Part shown: positions 44,036 through 53,140 of the stretch, piece after piece
Layout: every line of letters begins with the position of its first letter
How positions within the stretch are numbered: position 1 is the stretch's first letter
Assembly: GCF_008801475.1 (NCBI RefSeq)
Contig: NZ_VZPP01000007.1
Coordinates: 1 to 64,000, forward strand
Source of the DNA: Pseudomonas moorei
Lineage (GTDB): Bacteria; Pseudomonadota; Gammaproteobacteria; Pseudomonadales; Pseudomonadaceae
Reading direction: 5' to 3'
Length of the DNA: 64,000 nt
Notes under the pieces: generated by a model
The model's input: the letters and a program-made list of their open reading frames with translations, nothing else
What the model was told of the DNA's origin: nothing
Databases searched by the model: none
Translations under genes and position numbers: made by a program

Positions 44036-44051
44036 AGCATCATACGTGCCA
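44036..44051 (-). promoter_or_regulatory. Candidate sigma-54 promoter of the Mrp operon
   Basis: On the minus strand TGGCACGTATGATGCT has GG-N10-GC spacing and a full TGGCACG half. Predicted start near 44025, leaving only about 17 bases before the mrpA ATG. The short leader and lack of known RpoN control of Mrp operons keep confidence low. Confidence 0.4.
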
Positions 44052-44224
44052 GCTCCCGGATCACCAAACGCCAAGCTGTCGCAGAATCCTACACGGTAGA
44101 CGGAAAAAGCCTGTTTTTCATTGTTTCAGAGACAGGTGTCTGACCGGTCTGACGCCATCACGAACAAGCACGCTCCCACCGTTGATCTTTGATGACACAG
44201 ATCCGTGGCCGTCCCGAGATCCCT

Positions 44225-44248
44225 GGGGGAGCGAGGCTTGCCCGCGAA
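44225..44248. repeat. Partial REP unit
   Basis: gggggagcgaggcttgcccgcgaa resembles one half of the local REP family, with GCGAGGCTTGCCCGC forming an imperfect hairpin; no partner nearby. Confidence 0.45.
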
Positions 44249-44262
44249 GAACGATAATGTGG

Positions 44263-44721
44263 TCAGCCCGCTGAAGGGGCATCCGGCTTGGGCAGCAGAA
44301 AGGTAACGTCATAGCGCTCGGCGATTTCAAAGATCCGTGGCAGGTCCTCGGGCACCTTGAACTGGTCCATCGCGGCAAAGAACTGTCCGCCACGCGGGTC
44401 GGACACCACGCCGATCATTTTCGCGGTAGGGCTGATGTTCTTGTACGCATGGATCGAGCCGCCGGGGATATGCACATAGCCTCCGGCCGAGATAGTCGTG
44501 GCCTTGCCCTCCACCGTCACTTCGACCTGGCCATCGATGACCAGGAACGCTTCATCCCAAGGATGAAAGTGCGGGGGCGGGCCGCCACCTTGCACACCTT
44601 CCTGGATATGCACCTCAAAGGGTTTACTCAGGTCGCCGCCAGCGAGAATGGTGATCGTCTCGCCAACGACATTGACCGGCGCAGGTACATTCCCGGCGTC
44701 GATGACATGAACCGTGCGCAT
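44263..44721 (-). CDS. Cupin domain protein
   Basis: 152 residues, single cupin barrel. Metal-binding motif 1 appears as GGPPPHFHPWDEAFLVIDG (HxH-x4-E) and motif 2 as PGGSIHAYKN. No signal peptide. GGAG lies eight bases before the ATG at 44721; the longer upstream frame is rejected because it runs through the intergenic region. Possible dioxygenase, isomerase or sensor; function unknown. Divergent from ligD. Confidence 0.85.
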   Translation of the reverse strand: MRTVHVIDAGNVPAPVNVVGETITILAGGDLSKPFEVHIQEGVQGGGPPPHFHPWDEAFLVIDGQVEVTVEGKATTISAGGYVHIPGGSIHAYKNISPTAKMIGVVSDPRGGQFFAAMDQFKVPEDLPRIFEIAERYDVTFLLPKPDAPSAG

Positions 44722-44903
44722 GATTGTTCTCCAGGAGTGAGACAACACCGCTTGAGTATAAGCACTGGAGGGCACCCCCCGGCCTGGCTGCCCGGGCCGT
44801 CTGTCCGGGCAAATCCAATGTCGATGGAATTTTCGTACGCGCGGCCCGCTCTGCTGAGGGAGGGACGAGTCATTCGCGTCCTGTAGCGAGCAGCAGGTGA
44901 GCC

Positions 44904-47498
44904 ATGAACAAGGACCTGGATGACTACAACCGCATGCGCGATTTTTCGGCGACGACGGAGCCGGTCGCAATCAAACGTTCGGGCAGAAAAAACGCCAAGG
45001 GCCATGCCTTGCAGTTCTGCATTCAGAAGCACGACGCTTCGCACCTGCATTACGACTTCCGCCTGGAACTCGACGGCGTGCTCAAGAGCTGGGCGGTGCC
45101 CAAGGGCCCGTCGCTGGACCCCAAGGTCAAGCGCCTGGCGGTGCACGTCGAAGACCATCCCATCGATTACGCCACCTTTGAAGGCAGCATTCCCGAGGGG
45201 CATTACGGCGCGGGGGAAGTGATTGTCTGGGACCGCGGCGTGTGGATACCCCAGGACGATCCGGCCCAGGCTTACGCCAAGGGCCGACTCAAATTCGAAC
45301 TGCAAGGCGAGAAACTGGCCGGCCTGTGGAATCTGGTGCGCACGCACATGCCGGGCAAGCAGGAGCAATGGTTTCTGATCAAGCATCAGGACGGAGCGGC
45401 CAGACCGCAGAGCGACTATGACGTGGTGGCCGCCGAGCCCGACAGCGTACTCAGCGAACGCAGCATCGTGGCCAGGGCGTCCAACGCCGGCAAACCCGCC
45501 AAAACCAAAACAATCAGGAAACCGGCCAGCCCGGCACGCAAGGAAAAGTCCGGACAACTGACCGGCGCGCGCAAAGCCGGATTGCCCGAGCTGATCAAGC
45601 CGGAACTGGCGACGTTGGTGGAGAAGGCCCCGGATGGCCAGTGGCGTTATGAGGTCAAGTTCGACGGTTACCGGATTATGGCCCGCATCGACCACGGCGA
45701 GGTCAGGCTCTTCACGCGCAATGGCCACGACTGGACCCACAAGCTGCCCGGCCAAGCCGAGGCATTGGCCGCCCTGCACCTCGAATCGGCATGGCTCGAC
45801 GGCGAAATGGTGGTCGTGGACGAGGAGGGCGTACCCGACTTCCAGGCCCTGCAAAATGCCTTCGAGGCCGGTCGCAGCGGCAACATCGTCTACTACCTGT
45901 TCGACCTGCCGTACCTCAACGGCGTGGACCTGCGTGAAGTGCCCGTGGAAGAACGCCGGGCCGCGCTGGCAACAGTGCTCAAGGCCAGTGATGACCCCTT
46001 GCTGCGCTTTTCCGACAGCTTTGACGAAGAGCCTCAGGCGCTGCTCAACAGCGCCTGCCAGATGCGCATGGAGGGCTTGATCGGCAAGCGCCTGGGGTCG
46101 CCTTATGTGTCCCGGCGCAGCAGCGACTGGATCAAGCTCAAGTGCAAGCATCGGCAGGAGTTCGTCATCGTAGGCTTTACTGATCCCAAAGGTTCGCGCA
46201 GTGCATTTGGCGCGTTGCTGCTGGGCTTGCATGACCGTGACAGCGGTGAGTTGCGCTACGCCGGCAAAGTCGGCACCGGGTTTACCGAGGCGACCCTCGC
46301 CAGTATCCACGATCAACTCAAACCCTTGAAGACGAAAAAACCGGCCGTGGTCAATCCACCCGAGGGTGGCGAGTTCAAGACGGTGCACTGGCTCAAACCC
46401 CGGTTGCTCGCGGAAGTGGCCTTTGCCGAAATCACCAAGGACGGCTCGGTGCGCCATGCCGTGTTCCATGGCCTGCGCGACGACAAGCCTGCCAAAGACA
46501 TTACCGAGGAGCGTGCGACGACCGTGAAAACTGCCCCCGAGAAAAAAAGCAGCGTGGTCAAACCTGCTGCCGCGACAAAGAACACCGACCCTGCGCCCTC
46601 CCAGATCGGCCTGGACAAGGGCAAGGTCCGTATCACCCACCCGGATCGGGTCATCGACGCCAGCAGTGGCACCACCAAGATGCAGCTGGCGCAATATTAC
46701 GCCAGCGTTGCCGAGTGGATTTTGCCCGAGCTCAAGGACCGCCCCGTGGCGCTGGTGCGGGCACCGGACGGAATTGCCGGCGAATTGTTTTTCCAGAAAA
46801 ACGCCGAACGCCTGGCCATTCCCGGCATCACCACCCTGGACCCGACACTCACCGGCCAGCCGATGATGGTCATCAATAGCGCCGAAGCGCTGATCGGTGC
46901 GGTGCAGATGAGCATGGTGGAACTGCACACCTGGAACGCCACGTCGGACAACCTCGGCAAGCCCGACCGCTTCGTGCTCGACCTCGACCCGGACCCGGCA
47001 TTACCGTGGAAACGCATGGTGGAGGCGACCCAGTTGACCCTTTCGGTACTCGATGAACTGGGACTCAAGGCGTTTCTCAAGACCAGCGGAGGCAAGGGCA
47101 TTCACCTGGTGGTGCCGCTGACCCGCAAGCTGGGCTGGGATGAGGTCAAGGATTTCAGCCACGCGATTGTCAGCCACATGGCGAAATTGCTGCCGGAGCG
47201 GTTTTCCGCGGTGTCGGGGCCGAAGAATCGGGTCGGGCGGATTTTCATCGATTACCTGCGCAACGGTCTGGGTGCGACCACCATCTGCGCCTATGCCGCG
47301 CGTACCCGCGAAGGCTTGCCGGTGTCTGTGCCGATCTTTCGTGAAGAGGTCGAGTCGCTCAAGGGCGGCAACCAGTGGAACATTCATAATCTGCATGAAC
47401 GCCTGGCCGAGGTCGGCAATGCGCCTTGGGCAGATCTGAAGAAAACCAGGCAGTCGATCACCGCCGACATGCGTCGGCGGGTCGGCATGAAGCAGTAA
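44904..47498 (+). CDS. ligD: Multifunctional DNA ligase D
   Basis: 864 residues, the repair ligase of bacterial non-homologous end joining. Order as in Pseudomonas LigD: 3'-phosphoesterase domain (about 30-165; LQFCIQKHDASHLHYDFRLE, HVEDHPIDYATFEG), adenylating ligase domain (catalytic lysine in EVKFDGYRIMAR near 252, then LDGEMVVVDE), OB fold to about 510, and a primase-polymerase domain (about 575-864; DLDPDPALPWKRMVEAT, TSGGKGIHLVVPL). Low-complexity Lys/Pro linkers near 200 and 545. No ku gene lies nearby. Its TAA abuts the stop of the convergent DUF3313 gene with no spacer. Confidence 0.96.
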   Translation: MNKDLDDYNRMRDFSATTEPVAIKRSGRKNAKGHALQFCIQKHDASHLHYDFRLELDGVLKSWAVPKGPSLDPKVKRLAVHVEDHPIDYATFEGSIPEGHYGAGEVIVWDRGVWIPQDDPAQAYAKGRLKFELQGEKLAGLWNLVRTHMPGKQEQWFLIKHQDGAARPQSDYDVVAAEPDSVLSERSIVARASNAGKPAKTKTIRKPASPARKEKSGQLTGARKAGLPELIKPELATLVEKAPDGQWRYEVKFDGYRIMARIDHGEVRLFTRNGHDWTHKLPGQAEALAALHLESAWLDGEMVVVDEEGVPDFQALQNAFEAGRSGNIVYYLFDLPYLNGVDLREVPVEERRAALATVLKASDDPLLRFSDSFDEEPQALLNSACQMRMEGLIGKRLGSPYVSRRSSDWIKLKCKHRQEFVIVGFTDPKGSRSAFGALLLGLHDRDSGELRYAGKVGTGFTEATLASIHDQLKPLKTKKPAVVNPPEGGEFKTVHWLKPRLLAEVAFAEITKDGSVRHAVFHGLRDDKPAKDITEERATTVKTAPEKKSSVVKPAAATKNTDPAPSQIGLDKGKVRITHPDRVIDASSGTTKMQLAQYYASVAEWILPELKDRPVALVRAPDGIAGELFFQKNAERLAIPGITTLDPTLTGQPMMVINSAEALIGAVQMSMVELHTWNATSDNLGKPDRFVLDLDPDPALPWKRMVEATQLTLSVLDELGLKAFLKTSGGKGIHLVVPLTRKLGWDEVKDFSHAIVSHMAKLLPERFSAVSGPKNRVGRIFIDYLRNGLGATTICAYAARTREGLPVSVPIFREEVESLKGGNQWNIHNLHERLAEVGNAPWADLKKTRQSITADMRRRVGMKQ

Positions 47499-48188
47499 TC
47501 AGTTTGCTGGAGGTTTGCTGATGAAGGCCTGGAAGTCGGTGCCCAGCTTGTCGATGGCCGCTTTGAAATCCTTGGCGGTGATCTTCTGGCTCTCATTTTC
47601 CAGGGTGCTGCCGAACACTTTGCGCACAACGCGGGCCACGGTCTGGTTGCTTTTCGCGTCGATAAACTCGGCTTCGATAAACAGGGTGGTGTCCTGATCC
47701 CGATGGCCGGTCGCGGCGCTGACACCCCCGACGACGGCGGCCACCGGAACGACTTCATACCACTTCATGCCTTCGTTTTCGGCGGTCACTCCGGTGATTG
47801 CCGCGCGCATGATCAACAATTTCGAGCCCATGGGTGCGGAGGCCGGCGTGGTCACCACGCGGTATTTCTGACCCAGCGTGCCCTTGGCCTTGGTGGTCAT
47901 GTAGTTCTGGATATCGCTGAGCGTCTGCTGGTTGACCCGCTCATTGGGTTTGGGCGCCGGATAGAGCTCCAGCTTGTTGAACGCTACCGTGTCGTAGGCA
48001 TTGGGGTTCCACGACGGGCTTATCCAACGCATCGCCGTACCACCGCTGGGCGTTTCGACTTCTTGCAGGTTGTTGTAACTGGACAGGTAGCCGGAGTACT
48101 GCGTCTTTTCGGTGACTTTCGAGGTGCAACCGCCGAGCAGGAGGCCGGTCAGCGCGGCGCCGATAAGCAAGTTTCGGGACAAGTTCAT
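47499..48188 (-). CDS. DUF3313 domain lipoprotein
   Basis: 229 residues. Lipobox LLLGGC gives a predicted outer- or inner-membrane lipoprotein. DUF3313 body: FSGYLSSY-like start (SGYLSSYNNLQEVE), LELYPAPKPNERVN, LLIMRAAITGVTAENEG and TLFIEAEFIDAKSNQTVARV. Family function is unknown. ATG 48188 is chosen over the upstream codon because it begins the signal sequence (MNLSRNLLIGAAL) and AAGGAG lies upstream. It follows the FadL-type porin gene by 48 bases and may be its operon partner. Confidence 0.85.
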   Translation of the reverse strand: MNLSRNLLIGAALTGLLLGGCTSKVTEKTQYSGYLSSYNNLQEVETPSGGTAMRWISPSWNPNAYDTVAFNKLELYPAPKPNERVNQQTLSDIQNYMTTKAKGTLGQKYRVVTTPASAPMGSKLLIMRAAITGVTAENEGMKWYEVVPVAAVVGGVSAATGHRDQDTTLFIEAEFIDAKSNQTVARVVRKVFGSTLENESQKITAKDFKAAIDKLGTDFQAFISKPPAN

Positions 48189-48236
48189 AATGCTGTGTGC
48201 TCCTTGGATAAAGTCGTTTTTCGTCGTCAACAGAAA

Positions 48237-49505
48237 TCAGAAACGCCAGGTCATGTTGCCGGTCACCGCTTGAATCCAGGCGCTGTCGAATTGACCGGAA
48301 ATTCGACTGCCTGACACGGTTTTGGTCTGATCCACCGGCATGTCACCCAGCCAGACCATCGCCCAACTCACGTTAACGTCGGTGTCCTTGTTAAGAGCAT
48401 AGGTGGCTCCTGTCGCAATGCGCCAGGTTTCGGCCATCGGCACGGTGACCGTGCGATTGCTGTCCGACACGGCACTGCTGTCGTAAGCCACGCCGACGTT
48501 CCATAACAGCTGTTGAGTGGCCTGGTATTGCGCGCCGAGGGAGAGATGCCAGGTGTCCTTGTAGTTGGCGTCGATTGTGGTTGATCGGGCATTGTCAGCC
48601 GTGGTGTCGACCTGTATCCCGACCTGGCCGAACTCCGACCAGTCCTGCCAGTTGACCGATGCCAGCAAGGCCCACTGCCGGTCCAGTTGCTGGAACAGGC
48701 TGAGGGTGACGGTTTGTGGCACCGTTGTGTCGAGTTGGGTATTGGTGTTGTCCAGGCGTCGAAGTACCGGGCCGTCGCCCTTGACGTCCAGCTTGTCTTC
48801 GAAATTCAGATCAACCTTGCTGGTGTAGGTCAGGCCGAGGCGGGTGCCGGGTTGCGGGGCATAGATCACCCCGACGTTGGCGCCAAAGCCCCAATCGTTG
48901 TCTCTGTACTTGAACTGGCCGTCGCTGCGGTCGGTCAGGCCGAAAGGCGAGCGGTCAATGGCGGTGTCGGCTTTGAGCATGCCGTACATGGCTTTCACGC
49001 CGATGCCGACTGACCATTGGTCATTGAAGCGGTAGGCCACACTCGGCACCATCGACACGCCCAGCAGGCTGACGTTCTGCGCGAAGTAGCGCCCGGACCA
49101 GTCGTTGTCGTAATTGAGCGCAAGACCGAAGTCGCCGTACTGGCCGAAGCCGACGCTCCAGTGATCGTCGAGTTGATGGGTGACGAAGAAGCTGCCGCCG
49201 GGGATCGGATCGAAAGCATTGCCACTGCCGCTGCCCTGGACATTGGTGCCCGAGTCGCGATCGAAGCTCATGTCGCCGTAGAGCACCTGCAGGCCAGCGG
49301 TGATTTGCGTACCCGGCAGGTAGCTCATGCCCGCCGGGTTACTGGCGATCGTCGAGGGCCCCTGGGCCCTGGCGGCGGCACCGGCATTGGCCAGGCCGGT
49401 GTTATCGGTGCCGGTTTCGTAGAGCAAGATGCCGCCGGCCCACGCTTGCTGGCAGCACAGGGCGAGTAGCGTGGCGGCAGGCAGGGCGGAGGTCTTTATC
49501 TGCAT
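48237..49505 (-). CDS. FadL/OmpP1-type outer membrane porin
   Basis: 422 residues. Signal peptide ending AWAGG (about 23). N-terminal hatch typical of FadL (ILLYETGTDNTGLANAGAAA, ASNPAGMSYLPGTQ), then alternating amphipathic beta-strands with a C-terminal aromatic residue (TGNMTWRF). Transports hydrophobic compounds across the outer membrane. Located between the sulfatase and the DUF3313 lipoprotein, same strand, so it may import a sulfated or desulfated lipid- or steroid-like substrate. Good AAGGGA upstream of the ATG. Confidence 0.9.
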   Translation of the reverse strand: MQIKTSALPAATLLALCCQQAWAGGILLYETGTDNTGLANAGAAARAQGPSTIASNPAGMSYLPGTQITAGLQVLYGDMSFDRDSGTNVQGSGSGNAFDPIPGGSFFVTHQLDDHWSVGFGQYGDFGLALNYDNDWSGRYFAQNVSLLGVSMVPSVAYRFNDQWSVGIGVKAMYGMLKADTAIDRSPFGLTDRSDGQFKYRDNDWGFGANVGVIYAPQPGTRLGLTYTSKVDLNFEDKLDVKGDGPVLRRLDNTNTQLDTTVPQTVTLSLFQQLDRQWALLASVNWQDWSEFGQVGIQVDTTADNARSTTIDANYKDTWHLSLGAQYQATQQLLWNVGVAYDSSAVSDSNRTVTVPMAETWRIATGATYALNKDTDVNVSWAMVWLGDMPVDQTKTVSGSRISGQFDSAWIQAVTGNMTWRF

Positions 49506-49582
49506 ACGAATCCCTTTTAGCGTCGATAAACATCCGTCAGAGGCACGGATGACCAGCTTCGGTCACCCGTGAATTCGACTCC

Positions 49583-51199
49583 TTACTTGGCCATCTCCGC
49601 CCGAGCCGCGGCGATCTTGGCCTTGACCGAATCAAGGTTGAAGCTCGCGCCTTTTTGCATGGGCGGGAACTCGATCGCGGTTTCAGCCAGTTTGGCTACC
49701 TGTTGCTGCACGAACACGAAACGCCAGAACTGGTACTTGAACCAGTCGAAGTACTGTTGCGAACCCTCTGCCGATTGATCCTGCGGCCAACCCATACGCT
49801 CGAAAGGGTCCAGTCGCAGGTTGGTCAGGAACGGTACATCCACGGGAACTTTAGCTCCTAACCAGCCACCTGGCTGGTCAATGAAGCGATATTTGTAGTC
49901 ATCAATGCGCACCGCACCGAGCGAGCTTTCACCAAAGTAGAAGATTTCATGGCGGTTCGACGGACCCTTGCCGGTGATCATCGGTGTTTGATCATAGCCG
50001 TCCAGGTGCACTTTGTAGGTGGTATCGCCCAGCTGCTTGCCTTTCAACAGTTCGGCCGTGATGTTCGGGTTGCCTGCCGCCGCGACGAGGGTCGGGAACC
50101 AGTCCAGGCCGGAGATGATGCCGTTGGCAACCTGATTGGCCGGCACCTTGCCCGGCCAGCGAATGATGGCCGGCACCCGGAAACCGCCTTCCATGACGGT
50201 GCCCTTGCCCATGGCAAAGGGTGTTGTGCCGCCGTCTGGCCAGGTGAAGTTTTCCGCGCCGTTGTCCGTGGTGAAAATCACGATGGTGTTGTCATCCATG
50301 CCGTCTTTTTTCAGCTTGTCCATGACGTCACCGACGATATCGTCGAGCTGCGCCATGCCGGCTTCCTGTTCTGACCAGCCGTTTTGCGCATTACGCATGG
50401 CTTCGTATTTGTCGGACAGGTGCGTGACGATGTGCATGCGGGTCGGGTTAAGCCAGACGAAAAACGGTTTGTTGTCCTGTTTCGCCTTGTCGATGAAGGA
50501 AAAGGCCTTGTCGCGAATCTCCTCGTCGATGGTTTTCATGCGTTCCGGATAGAGCGTGCCGGCGTCTTCGATTTTCTGTTTGCCGACCTTGCCCCAGCGC
50601 GGCATGACGGTCGTATCGTCGGTGGTGCTGGCCCAGCTGTGGACCATGTTTCGCGGGCCCACAGTGGCAAGCAGGTCTTGCGGATAGTTGGGGTGCGCCG
50701 GATCTTCCATGGCGTCGAGGTGATAGAGGTAGCCGAAAAACTCATCGAAGCCATGCACCGTGGGCAGGAACTCGTTCAAGTCCCCCAGGTGGTTCTTGCC
50801 AAACTGGCCGGTGGAGTAACCCATGGCCTTGAGGGTGGTGGCGATGGTCACGGCTTCGGCGGGAATGCCGATGGGCGACCCGGCCTGGCCGACCGTGGTC
50901 ATGCCGGTGCGGATCGGCAGTTCACCGGTGATGAAGTTGGCACGCCCGGCGGTGCAACTGGCCTCGGCGTAATAGTCGGTGAAGCGCATGCCCTCATTGG
51001 CGAGCTGATCGAGATGGGGGGTTCGGCCGGCCATCATGCCCTGGTTGTAGACACCGATATTGGACCAGCCAATATCGTCACCCATGATGACCACGATGTT
51101 GGGCGCCGTTTTGTCGGCGGCTTGTGCAATGACGGGTAGAGCCATTGCAGACAGCAGTATCGGTAAAGCGAACAGTGAGGATAATGGTGTCCGGTTCAT
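49583..51199 (-). CDS. Arylsulfatase-type sulfatase (CTAGR motif)
   Basis: 538 residues with signal peptide to about A28. Type I sulfatase: metal ligands D41-D42 in IMGDDIGW, the modified cysteine C82 in ASCTAGRANFITG, lysine/histidine in QFGKNHLGD, and TTDNGAENF. The core is CxAxR rather than the common CxPxR; both are converted to formylglycine in known sulfatases. The ATG at 51199 has AGGA seven bases upstream. Hydrolyses a sulfate ester, substrate unknown. No formylglycine-generating enzyme or anaerobic maturase gene is present in this window. Confidence 0.88.
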   Translation of the reverse strand: MNRTPLSSLFALPILLSAMALPVIAQAADKTAPNIVVIMGDDIGWSNIGVYNQGMMAGRTPHLDQLANEGMRFTDYYAEASCTAGRANFITGELPIRTGMTTVGQAGSPIGIPAEAVTIATTLKAMGYSTGQFGKNHLGDLNEFLPTVHGFDEFFGYLYHLDAMEDPAHPNYPQDLLATVGPRNMVHSWASTTDDTTVMPRWGKVGKQKIEDAGTLYPERMKTIDEEIRDKAFSFIDKAKQDNKPFFVWLNPTRMHIVTHLSDKYEAMRNAQNGWSEQEAGMAQLDDIVGDVMDKLKKDGMDDNTIVIFTTDNGAENFTWPDGGTTPFAMGKGTVMEGGFRVPAIIRWPGKVPANQVANGIISGLDWFPTLVAAAGNPNITAELLKGKQLGDTTYKVHLDGYDQTPMITGKGPSNRHEIFYFGESSLGAVRIDDYKYRFIDQPGGWLGAKVPVDVPFLTNLRLDPFERMGWPQDQSAEGSQQYFDWFKYQFWRFVFVQQQVAKLAETAIEFPPMQKGASFNLDSVKAKIAAARAEMAK

Positions 51200-51408
51200 G
51201 TCGAGATCCTGTGTACTGACGTGAGTACCTTTGAGCAGTCCCCCGACCACCCTGAATTGGGATCCCCCGCGGATGAGCGTAGGTATGAACTGTGAAATAT
51301 CCAGAAATAAATTGTGGTGTTTCAGGAGGCTTACACCGCTTTGAGAGGGCTTCGTCGACGAGTTTCCGGGTAGCGCCAATGAGGGCATCTTCGATTCAAA
51401 GTCCCGAT

Positions 51409-51436
51409 CACGCCCCCCGCTTGATGGGGGGGCGTG
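51409..51436. terminator. GC-rich hairpin after DUF3303
   Basis: CACGCCCCCC / GGGGGGCGTG 10-bp inverted repeat downstream of the DUF3303 gene on the minus strand, without T-tract. Acts perhaps as a terminator or mRNA end stabiliser, and separates it from the sulfatase promoter. Confidence 0.55.
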
Positions 51437-51470
51437 GCGGCGAGCAGGGCCCGCCGCCTGGATGGCGCTT

Positions 51471-51749
51471 TTATTTACCGACAGTAGCGGCCAGCAGCGG
51501 CGCCATCTGTTCGTCGGTCAACGCGGCGTGGACTTCCATGCTCATGAGGTCATTCCACTCCAGCACCCATTGCTGAATCGGCACCCCATCACTGGCTTCG
51601 GCAATGCCAAAGCCGGCCGAACCACCCACCGCATGCCAGCGTCCCTTCATGGTGACGCCCGCGGGTGGAGCGCCGCCGGTCTTGAGAAAACGCTCGATTG
51701 CGGCATTGCGGTTGTCGGGGCTGATCGACCAACTGACTATGAATAACAT
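51471..51749 (-). CDS. DUF3303 family protein
   Basis: 92 residues. MLFIVSWSISPDNRNAAIERFLKTGG-type start, then a compact beta-alpha fold (GRWHAVGGSAGFGIAEASDG, WVLEWNDLMSMEVHAALTD), matching DUF3303 from memory. Dimeric alpha-beta barrel-like small protein, function unknown. AGGAGG lies six bases before the ATG at 51749, ruling out the longer upstream frame. Confidence 0.8.
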   Translation of the reverse strand: MLFIVSWSISPDNRNAAIERFLKTGGAPPAGVTMKGRWHAVGGSAGFGIAEASDGVPIQQWVLEWNDLMSMEVHAALTDEQMAPLLAATVGK

Positions 51750-51958
51750 CGGCCACCTCCTGTTGCGGATTGGCACCGGTTTGCCGGGGTGGACCTGGTT
51801 GGCGCCGGGGACCAGGGTCGCACTGGGGGTTTCCAGTTCCGTCCTGGCTGGTTTGCAACGAGAACTCCCATGTGAAGGCATAGCAGTGGGCAGCGTTTCG
51901 CGTACGACCGTCGATCCTGTTTCGGGGGACTGTTCAAGGGCAGGGCTGAACGCCTGTT

Positions 51959-52501
51959 TCACCAACGAAACATGGGCAGCGGACGCCACGGAGAGCGGAG
52001 GAACTGGCGGGCAGAGCGCTTGATCAGCATCGCGTGAAACCCGTGATCGGGAAAGGTCGATTGCACGGTTTTGATGAGCGCTCGTGGCAGGCCGAAACGG
52101 ACCCGGCCGAGGGATACATCAATCAGGTCGGCCTGGCGGAAAGGCTCGACCGTTGTCGCATGCGCCCACCGATAGGGGCGCACCTTGTGGTGTTCGAGAA
52201 TCAGCGCACTCACGTGTTCTTTCAGGTCTGGCCGTTGTTTGGTGTCCAGGTATTCACTGGCAAGGCGAATCGAGGGCGGCAGGTAATCGAGGGTGTTATC
52301 GGTCCAGATACCCAGGTCATGAAACGCTGCCGCGATCTGCACCGCGTCGCACGGCAGGCCTTGAAGGTCGCTGATCGCGCAATAGAAATTCAGTACCCGA
52401 TAGACGTGATTGCGATAGCCCTGCAGGTCGGTGCCAATCGCCAGCGCGAACTCGGTGAGTATCTCGTCGGTGAGGGGGAATTCGAGAACGGGGTTCATCA
52501 T
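51959..52501 (-). CDS. HD domain-containing protein
   Basis: 180 residues. HD phosphohydrolase-like fold: H in RNHVYRVLNFY, the HD pair in AAFHDLGIWTDN, and ILEHHKVRPY; a late aspartate in QADLIDVSLG. Probably binds divalent metal. Its start overlaps the stop of the upstream 133-residue gene by 4 bases, so they are co-translated. I recall such pairs annotated as HD protein plus unknown protein in pseudomonads. Substrate unknown. Confidence 0.78.
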   Translation of the reverse strand: MMNPVLEFPLTDEILTEFALAIGTDLQGYRNHVYRVLNFYCAISDLQGLPCDAVQIAAAFHDLGIWTDNTLDYLPPSIRLASEYLDTKQRPDLKEHVSALILEHHKVRPYRWAHATTVEPFRQADLIDVSLGRVRFGLPRALIKTVQSTFPDHGFHAMLIKRSARQFLRSPWRPLPMFRW

Positions 52502-52899
52502 GTGTCCCGCAACAGGTCATTGGCGTTGAGCAGCTCGTAGGCGATTTCCGGGCGTTTTTCCATGGCGCGGCGAATCGCCGTCGGGATCGAGGCGCGGGTC
52601 TTGCGGCACAGTCCCGGCAGTTCGCCAACCTGGATGCCGATACCGCGCATGGTGCGCACTTCGTTGAAACCCGGGGCGATGTCCACGCGAATGCCCAATT
52701 GCTCGAACATCCGTCGTTTCATGTGCTCCAGGTCAGTCAGGCTCTGCAGGTTTTCCAGGCGGTCGATCAGGCGTTTCTCTTCCGTGCGGGTCAGAAAGAG
52801 GATGCGCACGTCCGCTCCCGGTGTTTCCAGCAACGGGTCGCGCCCGCAGTCGCAGACGCCGGGCGGGCAGGGTTGGCGGATCGGAGCAGAGGTGGTCAT
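52498..52899 (-). CDS. Hypothetical protein with N-terminal CxCG motif (133 aa)
   Basis: 133 residues. The N-terminus has PCPPGVCDCGRDPLLETPG, three closely spaced cysteines that may bind metal or an iron-sulfur cluster, followed by a helical body (EEKRLIDRLENLQSLTDLEH) and LCRKTRASIPTAIRRAMEKR. No family recognised with confidence. ATG 52899 chosen; TTG at 52908 is possible. Overlaps the HD-domain gene, suggesting that the two proteins act together. Confidence 0.65.
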   Translation of the reverse strand: MTTSAPIRQPCPPGVCDCGRDPLLETPGADVRILFLTRTEEKRLIDRLENLQSLTDLEHMKRRMFEQLGIRVDIAPGFNEVRTMRGIGIQVGELPGLCRKTRASIPTAIRRAMEKRPEIAYELLNANDLLRDT

Positions 52900-53140
52900 G
52901 GGGCTCAATCATAGAGCGACCGGATCGGGTTTGCCCATAGGGTTCTGAACGGTTGCAGGGGGGCGCGTTCGCGTTGGCGATAGGCGCGTCAGCTCGAACA
53001 CAGTCGATCAATGTCACCGGCGACGCCCGGCCCGTCAGGGCGTCAGCGCGGTGCGTTGCAGAAAAGGCATTATGCTGGCCCCCAAGTGTTACGCCGGTCG
53101 CCAGAATCGCTTTATTTTCAGGCGGTTAGGTGGAGTGTAA

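Noticed and set aside
44628..46928. 766-codon open frame antisense to ligD
   Set aside because: Antisense shadow; ligD has all expected domains on the plus strand.
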